In this document: in pieces, positions 7,974 to 17,464 of the stretch
How the letters are laid out: the number at the start of each line of letters is the position of its first letter
Numbering within the stretch: the first letter of the stretch is position 1
Assembly: GCF_000775915.1 (NCBI RefSeq)
Contig: NZ_BBLT01000014.1
Location: 35,916 to 99,915, forward strand
Direction of reading: 5' to 3'
Length of the DNA stretch: 64,000 bases
DNA from: Sporocytophaga myxococcoides
Lineage (GTDB): Bacteria > Bacteroidota > Bacteroidia > Cytophagales > Cytophagaceae
Notes under the pieces: generated by a model
Told to the model about the DNA's origin: nothing
What the model saw: the letters and a program-made list of their open reading frames with translations, nothing else
Database searches by the model: none
Translations under genes and position numbers: made by a program

Positions 7974-10259
7974 ATGAAATCTAGATTTATACTTTTAATC
8001 TTTCTTTGTCTTTTAATACAAACAGGAAAATCACACGCTCAGTCTTCCATCCCACTGGGTAGCTGGAGAACTCACTTACCTTATAATTACTGGACTGGAG
8101 TTACAGTTGCAGGCAATAAAGTTTACGCCACAGCCACTCCCAGAAGTCTGGCGGTAGTTGACCAGACAGACAACAGTATTTCTCCTTTATCAAAAATTGA
8201 TGGACTCACTGGTGTTGATTACACCAGCATCAAACATAATGATTACACCGGCCAAACAGTCATAACCTACGCTGATGCCAATATTGATATTATTGAGAAG
8301 GATGGGTCAATTTATAATTTGAGTGAGCTGAAAAATAAAACAATTATTGGAAGTAAGGCCATTAACCATATTAATTTCAACAATGAGTTTGCATACCTTT
8401 CTACAGATTTTGGATTAATAATTATAAACCTCAAGAAAAAAGAAGTAAAGGAATCTTATACAAATATTGGCCCCAACGGAAGCACCTTAAAAGTGTACAC
8501 TAGCTCACTTAACCAGAATAAGGATAGTTTATACGCTGCAACCGACAAAGGACTTATGGTTGGACGCATTTCAACAACCATCAATCTTCTTGACTATTCC
8601 AACTGGTATATATTTCAAACTCAAGACGGAATTCCATCATCTATCAGGACTATAAACTACCTGAATGGGATTATGATAGCAGGAACTTCTAATGGCGATT
8701 TTTATTATTATACCGACCAAAAATGGCAAAAAACAGACCTTCCATCTTATAACAGAGAGCTTTCCACGGTTAACTTAAGCGGGAATAAACTTCTATGTTG
8801 TATGAATGACTATCTTTTGATAGTTGAAAACTTGGGGAGTTATGAAGTGAAGACGGGAAGTCCATATAACTTCCCGAAAGAGGCCTCTTTTGACAAAGCC
8901 GGTAATTTATGGGTAGCAGATCAGGAAGGTGGAGGCTTATTTAAAGTTTCCAATGGTACCATCCAATCATTCCAGATAAACTCACCTTTAAGCGAGAATG
9001 CCTTCAAAGTTGATGCTTATGGAGATAAAATCGTAGTTTGTGGTGGAGGTTATAATTCCAGCTACCTCAAAGCCGACATAGCCGGTCAATACAATATCTT
9101 TGAAAATAACACATGGACCAGTTCTGGAAACATATCAAATGTTGCAGATATTATACATAGTACATATAACCCTTTCAATGGAAAATTATACTTCGCCTCC
9201 TATGGTAACGGTATTTTAGAAGTAAAAAATAATCAAACTACCATATACAATCCGACCAATACTCCAATAATAGACCCTTGGGGAGGACATTCTTCATTTG
9301 TTCTGACGACAGACGCAAAGGTAGACAAGAACGGAACATTGTGGATTCTCAACAGTTTCCTTCCATCATCCACCTCATTTGCGCTTCATGCACTCAGCAA
9401 AGATTCTGTTTGGAAAAATTATATTATCCCACTTGATGATATCACACACAACATTGAATTACTGATCGACAGCTATAACCAGAAATGGATAAGAATGAAT
9501 CAGAACAAGTTTAAAGGATTGATTATTTTTAATGAAAAAACAAATAAATATCGCTATCTGGATAATACACCCGGGAAAGGTGGTCTACCCCAAAATATAA
9601 TAACAAGCATGGCAGAAGACAAAAAAGGAGATATGTGGATAGGAACTACTGAGGGCATTGGAATTATCTACAATGCATCTTCTGTACTTACTTCTGCTAC
9701 TGTAGACGCTGTCAAGCCAATATATGAAGGCTATCCTCTTTTATACCAGGAAACTATCAATTGCATCAAAGTTGATGGTGGTAACCGAAAATGGATAGGT
9801 ACAGAAAACGGCCTTTGGCTCCTCAGTGAAACAGGCCTTGAAGTAATTCATCATTTTACTGTTGACAACAGTCCACTCCTTTCCAACATCATCAATGATG
9901 TTGCAATTATGGAAAACACAGGAGAAGTCTTTATTGCAACATCCAAAGGGCTTATTTCTTTCCGCGGAGAATCTTCAGAAGGCACTGATCAATTTAAAGA
10001 CGTAAAAATCTTCCCAAACCCTATACCACCAGGATTTTCAGGGACAGTAGGCATTTCAGGCCTGGCCAAAAATGCAAATGTTAAAATAACAGACATTTAC
10101 GGAAACCTTATCTTCCAGACAAAAGCTGCCGGAGGTACTGCAACTTGGAACGGGAAGAATTACAACGGTAAAAAAGCTGAAACAGGAACTTACCTGGTAT
10201 TTTCTTCTTCAGAAAACGGAGAAGAATCAATGGTAGCAAAAATCGCTGTAATTGAATAA
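7974..10259 (+). CDS. porZ: PorZ-like T9SS surface-attachment protein
   Basis: Outer-membrane-associated beta-propeller protein of the type IX attachment complex. In Porphyromonas gingivalis PorZ works with PorU, PorV and PorQ and presents anionic LPS to the PorU sortase. The signal peptide covers residues 1-22, followed by Gln23. The N-terminal propeller begins with GSWRTHLPYN, and AGNKVYATA, LSKIDGLTGVDYTSI and ADANIDIIEKDG are typical PorZ N-domain phrases. Later repeats (LWVADQEGGGLFKVSNG, MWIGTTEGIGII, KWIGTENGLWLL) form two-component-regulator-type propeller blades. The last 85 residues are a T9SS type A C-terminal domain (VKIFPNPIPPG, ITDIYGN, GTYLVFS). Length is 761 aa. Its TAA shares one base with the recO ATG. 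Function is inferred from family and domain order. Confidence 0.9.
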   Translation: MKSRFILLIFLCLLIQTGKSHAQSSIPLGSWRTHLPYNYWTGVTVAGNKVYATATPRSLAVVDQTDNSISPLSKIDGLTGVDYTSIKHNDYTGQTVITYADANIDIIEKDGSIYNLSELKNKTIIGSKAINHINFNNEFAYLSTDFGLIIINLKKKEVKESYTNIGPNGSTLKVYTSSLNQNKDSLYAATDKGLMVGRISTTINLLDYSNWYIFQTQDGIPSSIRTINYLNGIMIAGTSNGDFYYYTDQKWQKTDLPSYNRELSTVNLSGNKLLCCMNDYLLIVENLGSYEVKTGSPYNFPKEASFDKAGNLWVADQEGGGLFKVSNGTIQSFQINSPLSENAFKVDAYGDKIVVCGGGYNSSYLKADIAGQYNIFENNTWTSSGNISNVADIIHSTYNPFNGKLYFASYGNGILEVKNNQTTIYNPTNTPIIDPWGGHSSFVLTTDAKVDKNGTLWILNSFLPSSTSFALHALSKDSVWKNYIIPLDDITHNIELLIDSYNQKWIRMNQNKFKGLIIFNEKTNKYRYLDNTPGKGGLPQNIITSMAEDKKGDMWIGTTEGIGIIYNASSVLTSATVDAVKPIYEGYPLLYQETINCIKVDGGNRKWIGTENGLWLLSETGLEVIHHFTVDNSPLLSNIINDVAIMENTGEVFIATSKGLISFRGESSEGTDQFKDVKIFPNPIPPGFSGTVGISGLAKNANVKITDIYGNLIFQTKAAGGTATWNGKNYNGKKAETGTYLVFSSSENGEESMVAKIAVIE

Positions 10260-10930
10260 TGCTTGTAAAAACTGAAGCAATAGTATTAAACTTCATTAAG
10301 TATAAAGAAAGTTCTGTTATAGCCAAAATTTATACTAGCGAGTTAGGCATTCAAAGCTATATAGTAAATGGGGTTAGAAGCAAAAGCAAAAGTAAAATTG
10401 CACTTTTCCAGCCCCTCACTATTCTTGATTTAATTGTTTACAAGAAACATAATATCAATCTGAACAGAATTTCAGAAATACATTGCAGTCAGCCGTATAA
10501 AAGTCTTCCATATGACCTAAAGAAGACCACGATCGCATTAATGATTGCAGAAGTTTTAATTAAAACACTAAAGGAAGAAGAGGCCAATAAAGACTTATTC
10601 TTCTTTTTGCATAAAAGTCTTATTATCCTTGATTCTTTAGAATCAGATTATGAAAATTTTCATATTCATTTTCTATTTCAGCTTTCCTCCTTTCATGGTA
10701 TTTTCCCTTCATCTGCCAAAGATATAATTACTTCAACAGCCATAATTCTTACTAAAGAAGAGGAAGCTAAAATAAATCAATTTATAGGATCAGATTTTTT
10801 TGAGCCTGTAAAAATATCGAATTCAGTCCGTCAAAGGCTACTCGAAATCCTTCTTCAGTTTTTCAACAAACATATTGAAAATTTTGGCGAATTAAAGTCA
10901 GTTAAGATTTTAAGAGAAGTTCTGCACTAA
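10259..10930 (+). CDS. recO: RecO, DNA repair protein
   Basis: RecO (223 aa) has an N-terminal OB fold and helps RecF/RecR load RecA on SSB-coated DNA in gap repair. Family features are the N-terminal VKTEAIVLNFIKYKESSVIAKIYT, then GIQSYIVNGVRSKSK and FQPLTILDLIVYK, then a helical C-terminal part. No cysteine quartet of the zinc-binding type is visible. It starts on the last base of porZ, so the two are probably co-transcribed although functionally unrelated. A bidirectional terminator follows at 10940-10963. Confidence 0.93.
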   Translation: MLVKTEAIVLNFIKYKESSVIAKIYTSELGIQSYIVNGVRSKSKSKIALFQPLTILDLIVYKKHNINLNRISEIHCSQPYKSLPYDLKKTTIALMIAEVLIKTLKEEEANKDLFFFLHKSLIILDSLESDYENFHIHFLFQLSSFHGIFPSSAKDIITSTAIILTKEEEAKINQFIGSDFFEPVKISNSVRQRLLEILLQFFNKHIENFGELKSVKILREVLH

Positions 10931-10939
10931 ACTAAAATA

Positions 10940-10963
10940 AGAGGCACTTTATAAGGTGCCTCT
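10940..10963. terminator. Bidirectional intrinsic terminator between recO and the lipoprotein gene
   Basis: Perfect 8-bp stem AGAGGCAC / GTGCCTCT (10940-10947 with 10956-10963) that can extend by a T-G and a T-A pair. It lies between two convergent genes and is flanked by T-rich sequence on the plus side and, read on the minus strand, by TTATTTTAG. Confidence 0.75.
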
Positions 10964-10977
10964 ATATTTCCATTCAT

Positions 10978-11838
10978 TTAACTTGCAGCTTGTTTTAAAG
11001 TTATCTTCCTTTCTACCGGATTAAAAGGCGCTTTAACTGGCTTATTTTCCTTATCCAACAATTCAAGTTTTATTTTCGTCTCCCCCATTGGCAAACCTTC
11101 AATTAAATATGGTTTCCATTGAGTTATTGTAAATTCGTTTCCGTTTATCGTAGCCTTCACCTTATTGCCATTTTCGGCTAAATCGGTATTTACGAGATAG
11201 AAATCCAACAGAATATTTTTTGTATCATTACCTACATACTCTCCTTTAGGTCTGCTATAGAATAACATTGGCTGAGTCAAATCTATATTTTTATTAGCAG
11301 CCTTACCAACTACAAACTGGCGTAAATCATATGCCTGTCTCTGTTTTAAACTTTCATGATAAGAACGTGAAAGAAAGGATAAAGCTACATAGTGACCTTC
11401 TTTCAACTCTTCTTCAAACTTTGGTTCATATTTAGCTATATAGGGCTCGTTATTTAATATCAGGTGAATATGCTGTCCATCTTTGGAATTGGCACATTTT
11501 TCCTGACAAAAACCAGAGGTCTGACCTTTTAGCTCATAATTTTTTATCTCATAATCAAATTCCACCTTTCCAGGTTTTAATTTCCCATTTTCCTCCGGTT
11601 TGTTCAATTCCAGAATAGCATCAGGAAAATCCGGAGATTGGACCAAAGGTCTTAATGTAAGTTCCCCACTTTTCAATAGACCAGCAGTATCATTTTCAGC
11701 TCCTTCTTTATCAGCCGAAATATTATCTGCAGCAATTGTATCTACGTTTTCAGCTTCCTTCGATTTTCCATTTTGAGAATCGCATGAGATTAAAAAAAGG
11801 CAGAGTAGCACTGCCAAATTAAAATTAAACTTTATCAT
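10978..11838 (-). CDS. Putative exported lipoprotein with Cys/His cluster
   Basis: No function recognised. A lipoprotein signal (LFLISC, lipidated Cys19) is followed by an acidic, probably flexible linker (residues 20-60). The folded part (residues 60-286) contains GFCQEKCANSKDGQHIH, giving C111, C115, H123 and H125 as a possible metal or redox site. It continues with LNNEPYIAKYEP and VALSFLSRSYHESLK; I recall similar GQHIHLILDN-type segments in other Bacteroidetes lipoproteins of unknown role. Length is 286 aa. It stands alone, convergent with recO and divergent from the chrA-like transporter. The location (periplasm or outer membrane) is inferred from the lipobox only. Confidence 0.85.
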   Translation of the reverse strand: MIKFNFNLAVLLCLFLISCDSQNGKSKEAENVDTIAADNISADKEGAENDTAGLLKSGELTLRPLVQSPDFPDAILELNKPEENGKLKPGKVEFDYEIKNYELKGQTSGFCQEKCANSKDGQHIHLILNNEPYIAKYEPKFEEELKEGHYVALSFLSRSYHESLKQRQAYDLRQFVVGKAANKNIDLTQPMLFYSRPKGEYVGNDTKNILLDFYLVNTDLAENGNKVKATINGNEFTITQWKPYLIEGLPMGETKIKLELLDKENKPVKAPFNPVERKITLKQAAS

Positions 11839-11926
11839 ATAAGAGTAGTTTGATTGTTTATGAGATTAAAATTTCTCCGAAATAACTATATTTAAGTTTA
11901 AAAGTTAAAAAATCCCATCGACTCCA

Positions 11927-13153
11927 TTGCTTCCTGAGGTTCCATTACATAAAACCGAAAGCTCTATTTCAATTAAAAAAGTAAGACATCTTATTTTTTT
12001 AAAAGATGTTTTTCTCCTTTCACTATCCGCTTTTGGAGGACCTCAAGCTCATTTGGCCTTATTTTTTAATATTTTAGTAAAAAAAAGAGGCTATCTAACG
12101 GAAGCAGAATTAATAGAATTGAATTCATTTTGTCAGATTTTGCCAGGACCAGCCTCAACACAAACGCTTACTGCTATTGGATTTAAAATTGGAGGTCCCA
12201 GGCTTGCCTTTCTTACCTTACTTTGCTGGATCTTGCCTACCGTGACAATTATGACAATTGCAGCAATTGCAATTTCCTATTTACAAAATGAAAGCATTCC
12301 ATTATACTTTACAAGATTTATTCAACCTATGGCTGTTGGCTTTGTAGCATCAGCTGCTTATAAAATCAGCAGTGGAACAGTAAAAACCAAGACAAGTATA
12401 GTACTCTTTATCATATCAGCTGTAGTTTGTTATTTTATTCAAACCCCGGCGATATTTCCTATTTGCCTTATATTAGGAGGCTTTACTACTTCTTTTCGTT
12501 TTAAGAAACAGCCCATAGAAGAAAGCGCTAGTCTGAAAAAAATAGAATGGTCTAACTTTTTTCTTTTTGCTGGAATATTTATCGGAGCGGCATTGCTTGG
12601 TAAAATGACAAATGCACTGCCAATCAGACTTTTTGAAAACTTTTTCAGAAACGGCAGTCTTATTTTTGGTGGAGGTCAAGCATTAAGTGCAATGCTTTAT
12701 AAAGAATTTGTTGTTTTTGATCAGAAACAATACCTGACACATGAAGAATTTCTTTCTGGCTTCGCTCTACTTCAAATTTTACCAGGACCTTTATTTGCAT
12801 TTAGTTCATTTGTTGGTGCATTATCTATGAGGGAATTTGGTCTTGGGGGAGAGATATTAGGAGCCGTAGTAGCTGCTGCAGGTATTTTTTTGCCTGGTAC
12901 CATTATGATTTTCTTTATAATCCGTTTTTGGGACAGGTTAAAAAAATATAGAGCAGTAAGAGCTTCACTTGAAGGGATAAATGCCGTGAGTGCTGGTATT
13001 GTTACTGCAACTGCTATAATTCTGTTTCAGCCCTTGCAAGGTAATATTGTGAGTTATTTTATAATGGGAGGAACCTTCTGCTTACTTCAATTCACGAAAG
13101 TTCCTCCTCCCATTATTATAATCTGTGGATTATTATCAGGATTTATTTTTTAA
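11927..13153 (+). CDS. chrA: ChrA-like chromate transporter (TTG start)
   Basis: Member of the CHR family of inner-membrane anion transporters; characterised members export chromate, but many homologues have unknown substrates. Two homologous halves are visible, with [14 protein letters not shown] and [16 protein letters not shown] in the first and [19 protein letters not shown] and [18 protein letters not shown] in the second, and about ten membrane helices over 408 aa. No ATG lies between the upstream in-frame stop (TAA at 11906) and the first helix. TTG at 11927 is therefore the best start and gives a normal-length N-terminus. The 3' end overlaps the convergent rfbA stop by 18 bases. No chromate-resistance partner gene is nearby. 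Confidence 0.88.
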   Translation: MLPEVPLHKTESSISIKKVRHLIFLKDVFLLSLSAFGGPQAHLALFFNILVKKRGYLTEAELIELNSFCQILPGPASTQTLTAIGFKIGGPRLAFLTLLCWILPTVTIMTIAAIAISYLQNESIPLYFTRFIQPMAVGFVASAAYKISSGTVKTKTSIVLFIISAVVCYFIQTPAIFPICLILGGFTTSFRFKKQPIEESASLKKIEWSNFFLFAGIFIGAALLGKMTNALPIRLFENFFRNGSLIFGGGQALSAMLYKEFVVFDQKQYLTHEEFLSGFALLQILPGPLFAFSSFVGALSMREFGLGGEILGAVVAAAGIFLPGTIMIFFIIRFWDRLKKYRAVRASLEGINAVSAGIVTATAIILFQPLQGNIVSYFIMGGTFCLLQFTKVPPPIIIICGLLSGFIF

Positions 13154-14005
13154 AAGGTCCAGAAGATAGGTTCCATAACCACTCTTCAATAAAGGCTTCG
13201 CTAGTTTTTCTAACCCTTCATCATTTATAAAATTCATTCTGTATGCAACTTCTTCAATACAGCCAATTTTTAATCCCTGCCTTTCTTCAATTACCTGAAC
13301 GAAATTCCCTGCCGCCATTAATGAAGGAAATGTCCCTGTATCAAGCCAAGCCGTTCCTCTGTCAAGAATACCTACTTTTAACTTTCCCATCTCAAGATAA
13401 GCTTTATTAACATCAGTGATTTCATATTCACCCCTTGGACTAGGCTCAAGACATTTTGCTATTTCTACTACCTGATTGTCATAAAAATATAACCCAGGTA
13501 CTGCAAAATTAGATTTAGGTTGCAAAGGCTTCTCTTCTATAGATAGAACTTTGTTGTTTTTGTCAAATTCTACGACACCATATCGCTCAGGATCCTGGAC
13601 ATGGTAGGCAAATACAACTCCTCCATCAGGATCATTATTTTTAAACAATAAATTACTTAATCCAGACCCATAAAAAATATTATCTCCTAAAATTAGCGCT
13701 ACTTTATCATTACCAATAAATGACTCACCAATTACAAAAGCCTGAGCAAGACCGTTAGGCGTTTCTTGAACTGCATAGCTAAAAGTACAACCCAGATTTT
13801 TACCATCACCTAAGAGTTTCTTGAAGTTGGGCATATCATGAGGTGTTGAAATGATAAGGATATCCTTGATTCCTGCCAACATTAGGATTGATAGAGGATA
13901 ATATATCATTGGTTTATCATAAACCGGCATAAGCTGTTTGCTTACAGCAAGCGTCAATGGATGTAATCGTGTACCAGACCCTCCGGCAAGAATTATACCT
14001 TTCAT
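13136..14005 (-). CDS. rfbA: RfbA, glucose-1-phosphate thymidylyltransferase
   Basis: Makes dTDP-glucose from glucose-1-phosphate and dTTP. The N-terminal nucleotide-binding block [17 protein letters not shown] with [18 protein letters not shown] is diagnostic; [25 protein letters not shown] and [11 protein letters not shown] follow. At 289 aa it is full length. It is the last gene of the nucleotide-sugar operon, starting 4 bases after the epimerase gene. Its product feeds RfbB encoded two genes upstream. No rfbC or rfbD is present in the window, so the final dTDP-sugar cannot be named. Confidence 0.96.
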   Translation of the reverse strand: MKGIILAGGSGTRLHPLTLAVSKQLMPVYDKPMIYYPLSILMLAGIKDILIISTPHDMPNFKKLLGDGKNLGCTFSYAVQETPNGLAQAFVIGESFIGNDKVALILGDNIFYGSGLSNLLFKNNDPDGGVVFAYHVQDPERYGVVEFDKNNKVLSIEEKPLQPKSNFAVPGLYFYDNQVVEIAKCLEPSPRGEYEITDVNKAYLEMGKLKVGILDRGTAWLDTGTFPSLMAAGNFVQVIEERQGLKIGCIEEVAYRMNFINDEGLEKLAKPLLKSGYGTYLLDLLKNKS

Positions 14006-14009
14006 TTTG

Positions 14010-15014
14010 TTATTTTTTTATTGATTCCAGATTAAACTTATACCAGTTGTATGTAATTTCCAGTCCTTGAGAAACTTTTATTGCAGGTTCATAACCAAGT
14101 AGCGCTTTTGCTTTGCTTATATTTGCCAGACTATCCTGAATATCGCCTACCCGTTTTGGATGAATTTCAGGTTGGATTTCTTTGTTCCCAGAAATTTCCT
14201 GTAATTTTTTAAAAACACCGACCAAAGAAATAGTATCTCCAAAAGCTGCATTATAAATAGTATTCAACGCCTTTGGATTATCCGTAAATGCTGCCTTGAT
14301 ATTTGCCTGTACTGCATTTTCTACAAAAGTGAAATCCCTGCTTTGACTACCATCTCCATGAAATATAACTTTGCCCCCTGTTAAAAATGCTTCTATAAAC
14401 CTTGGTATCACAGCTGCATATGCACCCTGAACATTTTGCCGGGGACCGAATACATTAAAATATCTCAGGCCAATTAAGTTTATGCCATAAATTTTAGAAA
14501 AAACATCGGCATACATTTCATTGATTTTCTTGGTAACCGAATAAGGAGACAGCGCATTCCCCACTTTACCTTCCAGTTTTGGAAGATCCTGATTATCTCC
14601 ATATACAGATGAAGAAGAAGCAAATACCATCCTTTTAACAGATTGATCTTTGACCGCGACAAGCATATTTAAAAATCCGTTAACATTAACTTCATTAGAA
14701 GTTATCGGATCATTAATACTTCTCGGGACAGAGCCTAAAGCAGCCTGATGAAAAACGATATCAACCCCCTCACAAGCTTTTTGGCAAGTTTCAGAATTTC
14801 TAATATCCCCTTCAATAAACTCAAATGAAGGATTATCTTCATACGCAGCAATATTATGGTAAAATCCTGTAGATAAGTTATCCAGAACTTTTACTTTTCC
14901 TGCGTTATACTTAAGTAAATACTCTACCAGATTAGACCCTATAAATCCGGCACCACCTGTTACCAGGAAACTGCATTTACTTAAATTTTCTTTATGAAAG
15001 GGAGTTTGAAACAT
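14010..15014 (-). CDS. tviC: UDP-N-acetylhexosamine C4-epimerase (WbpP/TviC type)
   Basis: Extended short-chain dehydrogenase/reductase of 334 aa. [15 protein letters not shown] is the NAD-binding GxxGxxG motif, and YSVTK is the YxxxK catalytic pair. The blocks [44 protein letters not shown] and [14 protein letters not shown] resemble WbpP and TviC, which interconvert UDP-GlcNAc/UDP-GalNAc or their uronic acids. Together with the TviB-like dehydrogenase two genes upstream, this suggests a UDP-GlcNAcA to UDP-GalNAcA step (inference). It starts 2 bases after rfbB ends. UDP-galactose epimerisation cannot be excluded from sequence alone. Confidence 0.85.
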   Translation of the reverse strand: MFQTPFHKENLSKCSFLVTGGAGFIGSNLVEYLLKYNAGKVKVLDNLSTGFYHNIAAYEDNPSFEFIEGDIRNSETCQKACEGVDIVFHQAALGSVPRSINDPITSNEVNVNGFLNMLVAVKDQSVKRMVFASSSSVYGDNQDLPKLEGKVGNALSPYSVTKKINEMYADVFSKIYGINLIGLRYFNVFGPRQNVQGAYAAVIPRFIEAFLTGGKVIFHGDGSQSRDFTFVENAVQANIKAAFTDNPKALNTIYNAAFGDTISLVGVFKKLQEISGNKEIQPEIHPKRVGDIQDSLANISKAKALLGYEPAIKVSQGLEITYNWYKFNLESIKK

Positions 15015-15016
15015 CC

Positions 15017-16084
15017 TTAGAATTTTGAACTATATTGTAGTTGATAATAATTCTGATAAGCTCCGGAAGTCACATTTTCAAGCCACTCCTGATTATTAAG
15101 GTACCAGTCAACTGTAATATTAAGGCCTTCTTCAAACTGAAGTGAAGGCTCCCACCCAAGCTCCTGCTTTATCTTAGTAGCATCAATAGCATATCTCAAA
15201 TCATGACCGGCTCTGTCTTTAACGTAGGTGATGAGCGATTCTGATTCGCCAGACGCTCTTCCCAGTTTTTGATCCATTACTTTACATACTAGCTTAACAA
15301 TGTCAATATTCTTCCATTCATTATTACCTCCTATATTATATGTTTCACCTATCTTCCCTTTATGAAAGATAACATCGATAGCTCTGGCATGATCTACCAC
15401 ATAAAGCCAGTCTCTGACATTCTCACCTTTGCCATAAACAGGTAATGGCTTCTTGTTAATAATATTATTAATCATCAATGGCAGGAGCTTTTCAGGAAAT
15501 TGATTCTGGCCATAGTTATTGCTGCAATTACTTACTAAAACAGGAATTTTATATGTATTATGATAAGCCCTTACGAAATGATCAGAACCTGCTTTTGATG
15601 CCGAATATGGAGATTGTGGATCGTATGATGTTGTCTCTGTAAAGAATCCTCCATCATGAAGAGAACCATATACTTCATCTGTAGAAACGTGGTAAAACAC
15701 CTTTCCGTCATAGTTGTCTTTCCAAATACCTTTAGCAGCATTTAAAAGATTAACTGTTCCGACGATATTGGTAAAAATAAATTCCATTGGATTTTCAATG
15801 GATCTATCTACATGGCTTTCCGCAGCCAGGTGGATTACTCCATCAAACTTATTTTCATTAAAAAGGGCTGATATGAATCCCGTATCTACGATGTCACCTT
15901 TCACAAACTTATAGTTTGGCGCCTTTTCTACATCTGTAAGGTTTGCAAGGTTTCCTGCATAAGTAAGTTTATCAAGATTATAAATCATATAATCAGGATA
16001 TTTATTTACAAATAGCCTTACAACATGAGATCCGATAAATCCGGCTCCTCCTGTTATCAATATCTTTTTACTAAAGGTTTTCAT
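15017..16084 (-). CDS. rfbB: RfbB, dTDP-glucose 4,6-dehydratase
   Basis: SDR enzyme (355 aa) producing dTDP-4-keto-6-deoxyglucose. [12 protein letters not shown] binds NAD, HLAAESHVDRSI and STDEVYGSL (with the catalytic Asp-Glu pair of dehydratases) follow, and YSASK is the YxxxK motif. NWLYV-type sugar-binding residues appear as RDWLYVVDHARAI. It is placed between the tviB-like and tviC-like genes, with only 9 and 2 bases of spacing. This embeds the dTDP pathway inside the UDP-uronic acid genes. Confidence 0.95.
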   Translation of the reverse strand: MKTFSKKILITGGAGFIGSHVVRLFVNKYPDYMIYNLDKLTYAGNLANLTDVEKAPNYKFVKGDIVDTGFISALFNENKFDGVIHLAAESHVDRSIENPMEFIFTNIVGTVNLLNAAKGIWKDNYDGKVFYHVSTDEVYGSLHDGGFFTETTSYDPQSPYSASKAGSDHFVRAYHNTYKIPVLVSNCSNNYGQNQFPEKLLPLMINNIINKKPLPVYGKGENVRDWLYVVDHARAIDVIFHKGKIGETYNIGGNNEWKNIDIVKLVCKVMDQKLGRASGESESLITYVKDRAGHDLRYAIDATKIKQELGWEPSLQFEEGLNITVDWYLNNQEWLENVTSGAYQNYYQLQYSSKF

Positions 16085-16093
16085 AGATGTTCT

Positions 16094-17395
16094 TTATAAA
16101 CTCCAATATGTCAAATTTTTAAATTGATTTCGATACATTCCTTTTAAATCGATAAAGACTGAATTCTGATCCATTAATTTACTAAAATAGGAAAGATCGA
16201 GAGATGTATATTCTTTATGTGCCACCGCCATAATAACGGCATCATATGGCCCTACCGGTTTTTGATTGATGCTGATTCCATACTCAAGCTCAAAATCTTC
16301 AGAAGATGCATGAGGGTCTATAATATCAACAATCAGAGAAAATGACCTTAATTCTCTGATCACATCCACGACTTTTGAGTTCCTTATATCCTCTACATTT
16401 TCCTTAAATGTAGCCCCCATAATCAAAACCTTACTCTGGTTAATATTTTTATTTTTTTTAATCAGGAGCTGAATAGTTTTCTTTGCTATATAAGCGCCCA
16501 TATTATCATTTATTGACCTGCCACTCAGAATCACATTCGGATTATACCCTAATGATTTAGCTTTATGAGTTAGATAATAAGGGTCTACACCTATACAATG
16601 CCCCCCAACCAATCCGGGAGTAAATTTTAAAAAATTCCATTTAGTTGCTGCCGCTTCAAGTACCTCAAAGGTATTGATTCCAAGTTTATCACAAATAATT
16701 GAAAGCTCATTCATCAGTGCAATATTGAGATCTCGCTGGGTATTTTCAATAATTTTGGCAGACTCTGCGACTTTAATTGAAGATGCTTTATGAATTCCTG
16801 CTTCAACAACAAGAGCATAAATTTTAGCAATTTCATCCTTTGCTTGATCATCAGATCCCGCAACGACTTTAATAATTTTAGAAAGAGTATGTTCTTTGTC
16901 TCCCGGATTTATTCTTTCCGGGGAATAACCAACTTTAAAATCTTCATTAAACTTTAAGCCAGAAATTTTTTCCAGGATTGGAATACAATCTTCCTCAGTA
17001 CAACCTGGGTAAACAGTAGATTCAAACACCACATAGTCGCCTTTTTTCAGTACTTTCCCAACAGTGTTACAAGCAGCTATTAATGGTTTAAGATCTGGAT
17101 GGTTGAATGTATCTATAGGAGTAGGAACTGCCACAATAAAAAAATTCACCTCCTTGAGATCCTCAACTGAATGAGTAAAAATGATACTTTTTTCCAAAAA
17201 ATCTTCTCTGGCTAATTCGCCACTTGGGTCTATACCTTGTCTCATTAGACCGATCCGATTTGCGTTTATATCAAATCCGACAACATTAGTTTTTCTGGCG
17301 AATTCCAATGCAATTGGCAGACCAACATATCCTAGCCCAACCACACATAAACTCTTTCTCCTGGCTACAATATCATCATATATATTAAAGTCCAT
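16094..17395 (-). CDS. tviB: UDP-N-acetylglucosamine 6-dehydrogenase (TviB/WbpO type)
   Basis: Nucleotide-sugar dehydrogenase of 433 aa that oxidises C6 of a UDP-sugar to the uronic acid with two NAD. GLGYVGLPIALEFAR is the N-terminal Rossmann motif and GLVGGHCIGVDPYYL carries the catalytic cysteine. The central helix KIIENTQRDLNIALMNEL and the LGINTFEVLEAAATKWNF block are of the UDP-HexNAc subclass rather than the UDP-glucose subclass (contrast the gene at 18481-19848). Its product would be UDP-GlcNAcA, used in Vi-type and O-antigen sugars; in P. gingivalis a related step starts the linker-sugar pathway for T9SS cargo. A 69-base gap with a strong hairpin separates it from the upstream decarboxylase gene. 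Confidence 0.88.
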   Translation of the reverse strand: MDFNIYDDIVARRKSLCVVGLGYVGLPIALEFARKTNVVGFDINANRIGLMRQGIDPSGELAREDFLEKSIIFTHSVEDLKEVNFFIVAVPTPIDTFNHPDLKPLIAACNTVGKVLKKGDYVVFESTVYPGCTEEDCIPILEKISGLKFNEDFKVGYSPERINPGDKEHTLSKIIKVVAGSDDQAKDEIAKIYALVVEAGIHKASSIKVAESAKIIENTQRDLNIALMNELSIICDKLGINTFEVLEAAATKWNFLKFTPGLVGGHCIGVDPYYLTHKAKSLGYNPNVILSGRSINDNMGAYIAKKTIQLLIKKNKNINQSKVLIMGATFKENVEDIRNSKVVDVIRELRSFSLIVDIIDPHASSEDFELEYGISINQKPVGPYDAVIMAVAHKEYTSLDLSYFSKLMDQNSVFIDLKGMYRNQFKNLTYWSL

Positions 17396-17407
17396 TCTTT
17401 AAATTAG

Positions 17408-17429
17408 CCTGCCAGCAAAAGCTGGCAGG
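17408..17429. terminator. Perfect GC-rich hairpin between uxs-like and tviB-like genes
   Basis: Nine-base stem CCTGCCAGC / GCTGGCAGG with an AAAA loop. The T-tract (ACTTTTT) lies on the plus-strand side, so as an intrinsic terminator it would stop plus-strand (antisense) transcription. In the sense of the operon it is followed by CTAATTT, a poor U-tract. It may reduce or process the operon transcript rather than end it. Confidence 0.5.
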
Positions 17430-17464
17430 ACTTTTTAATTATAAATGATATTCCTATCAAAAGA

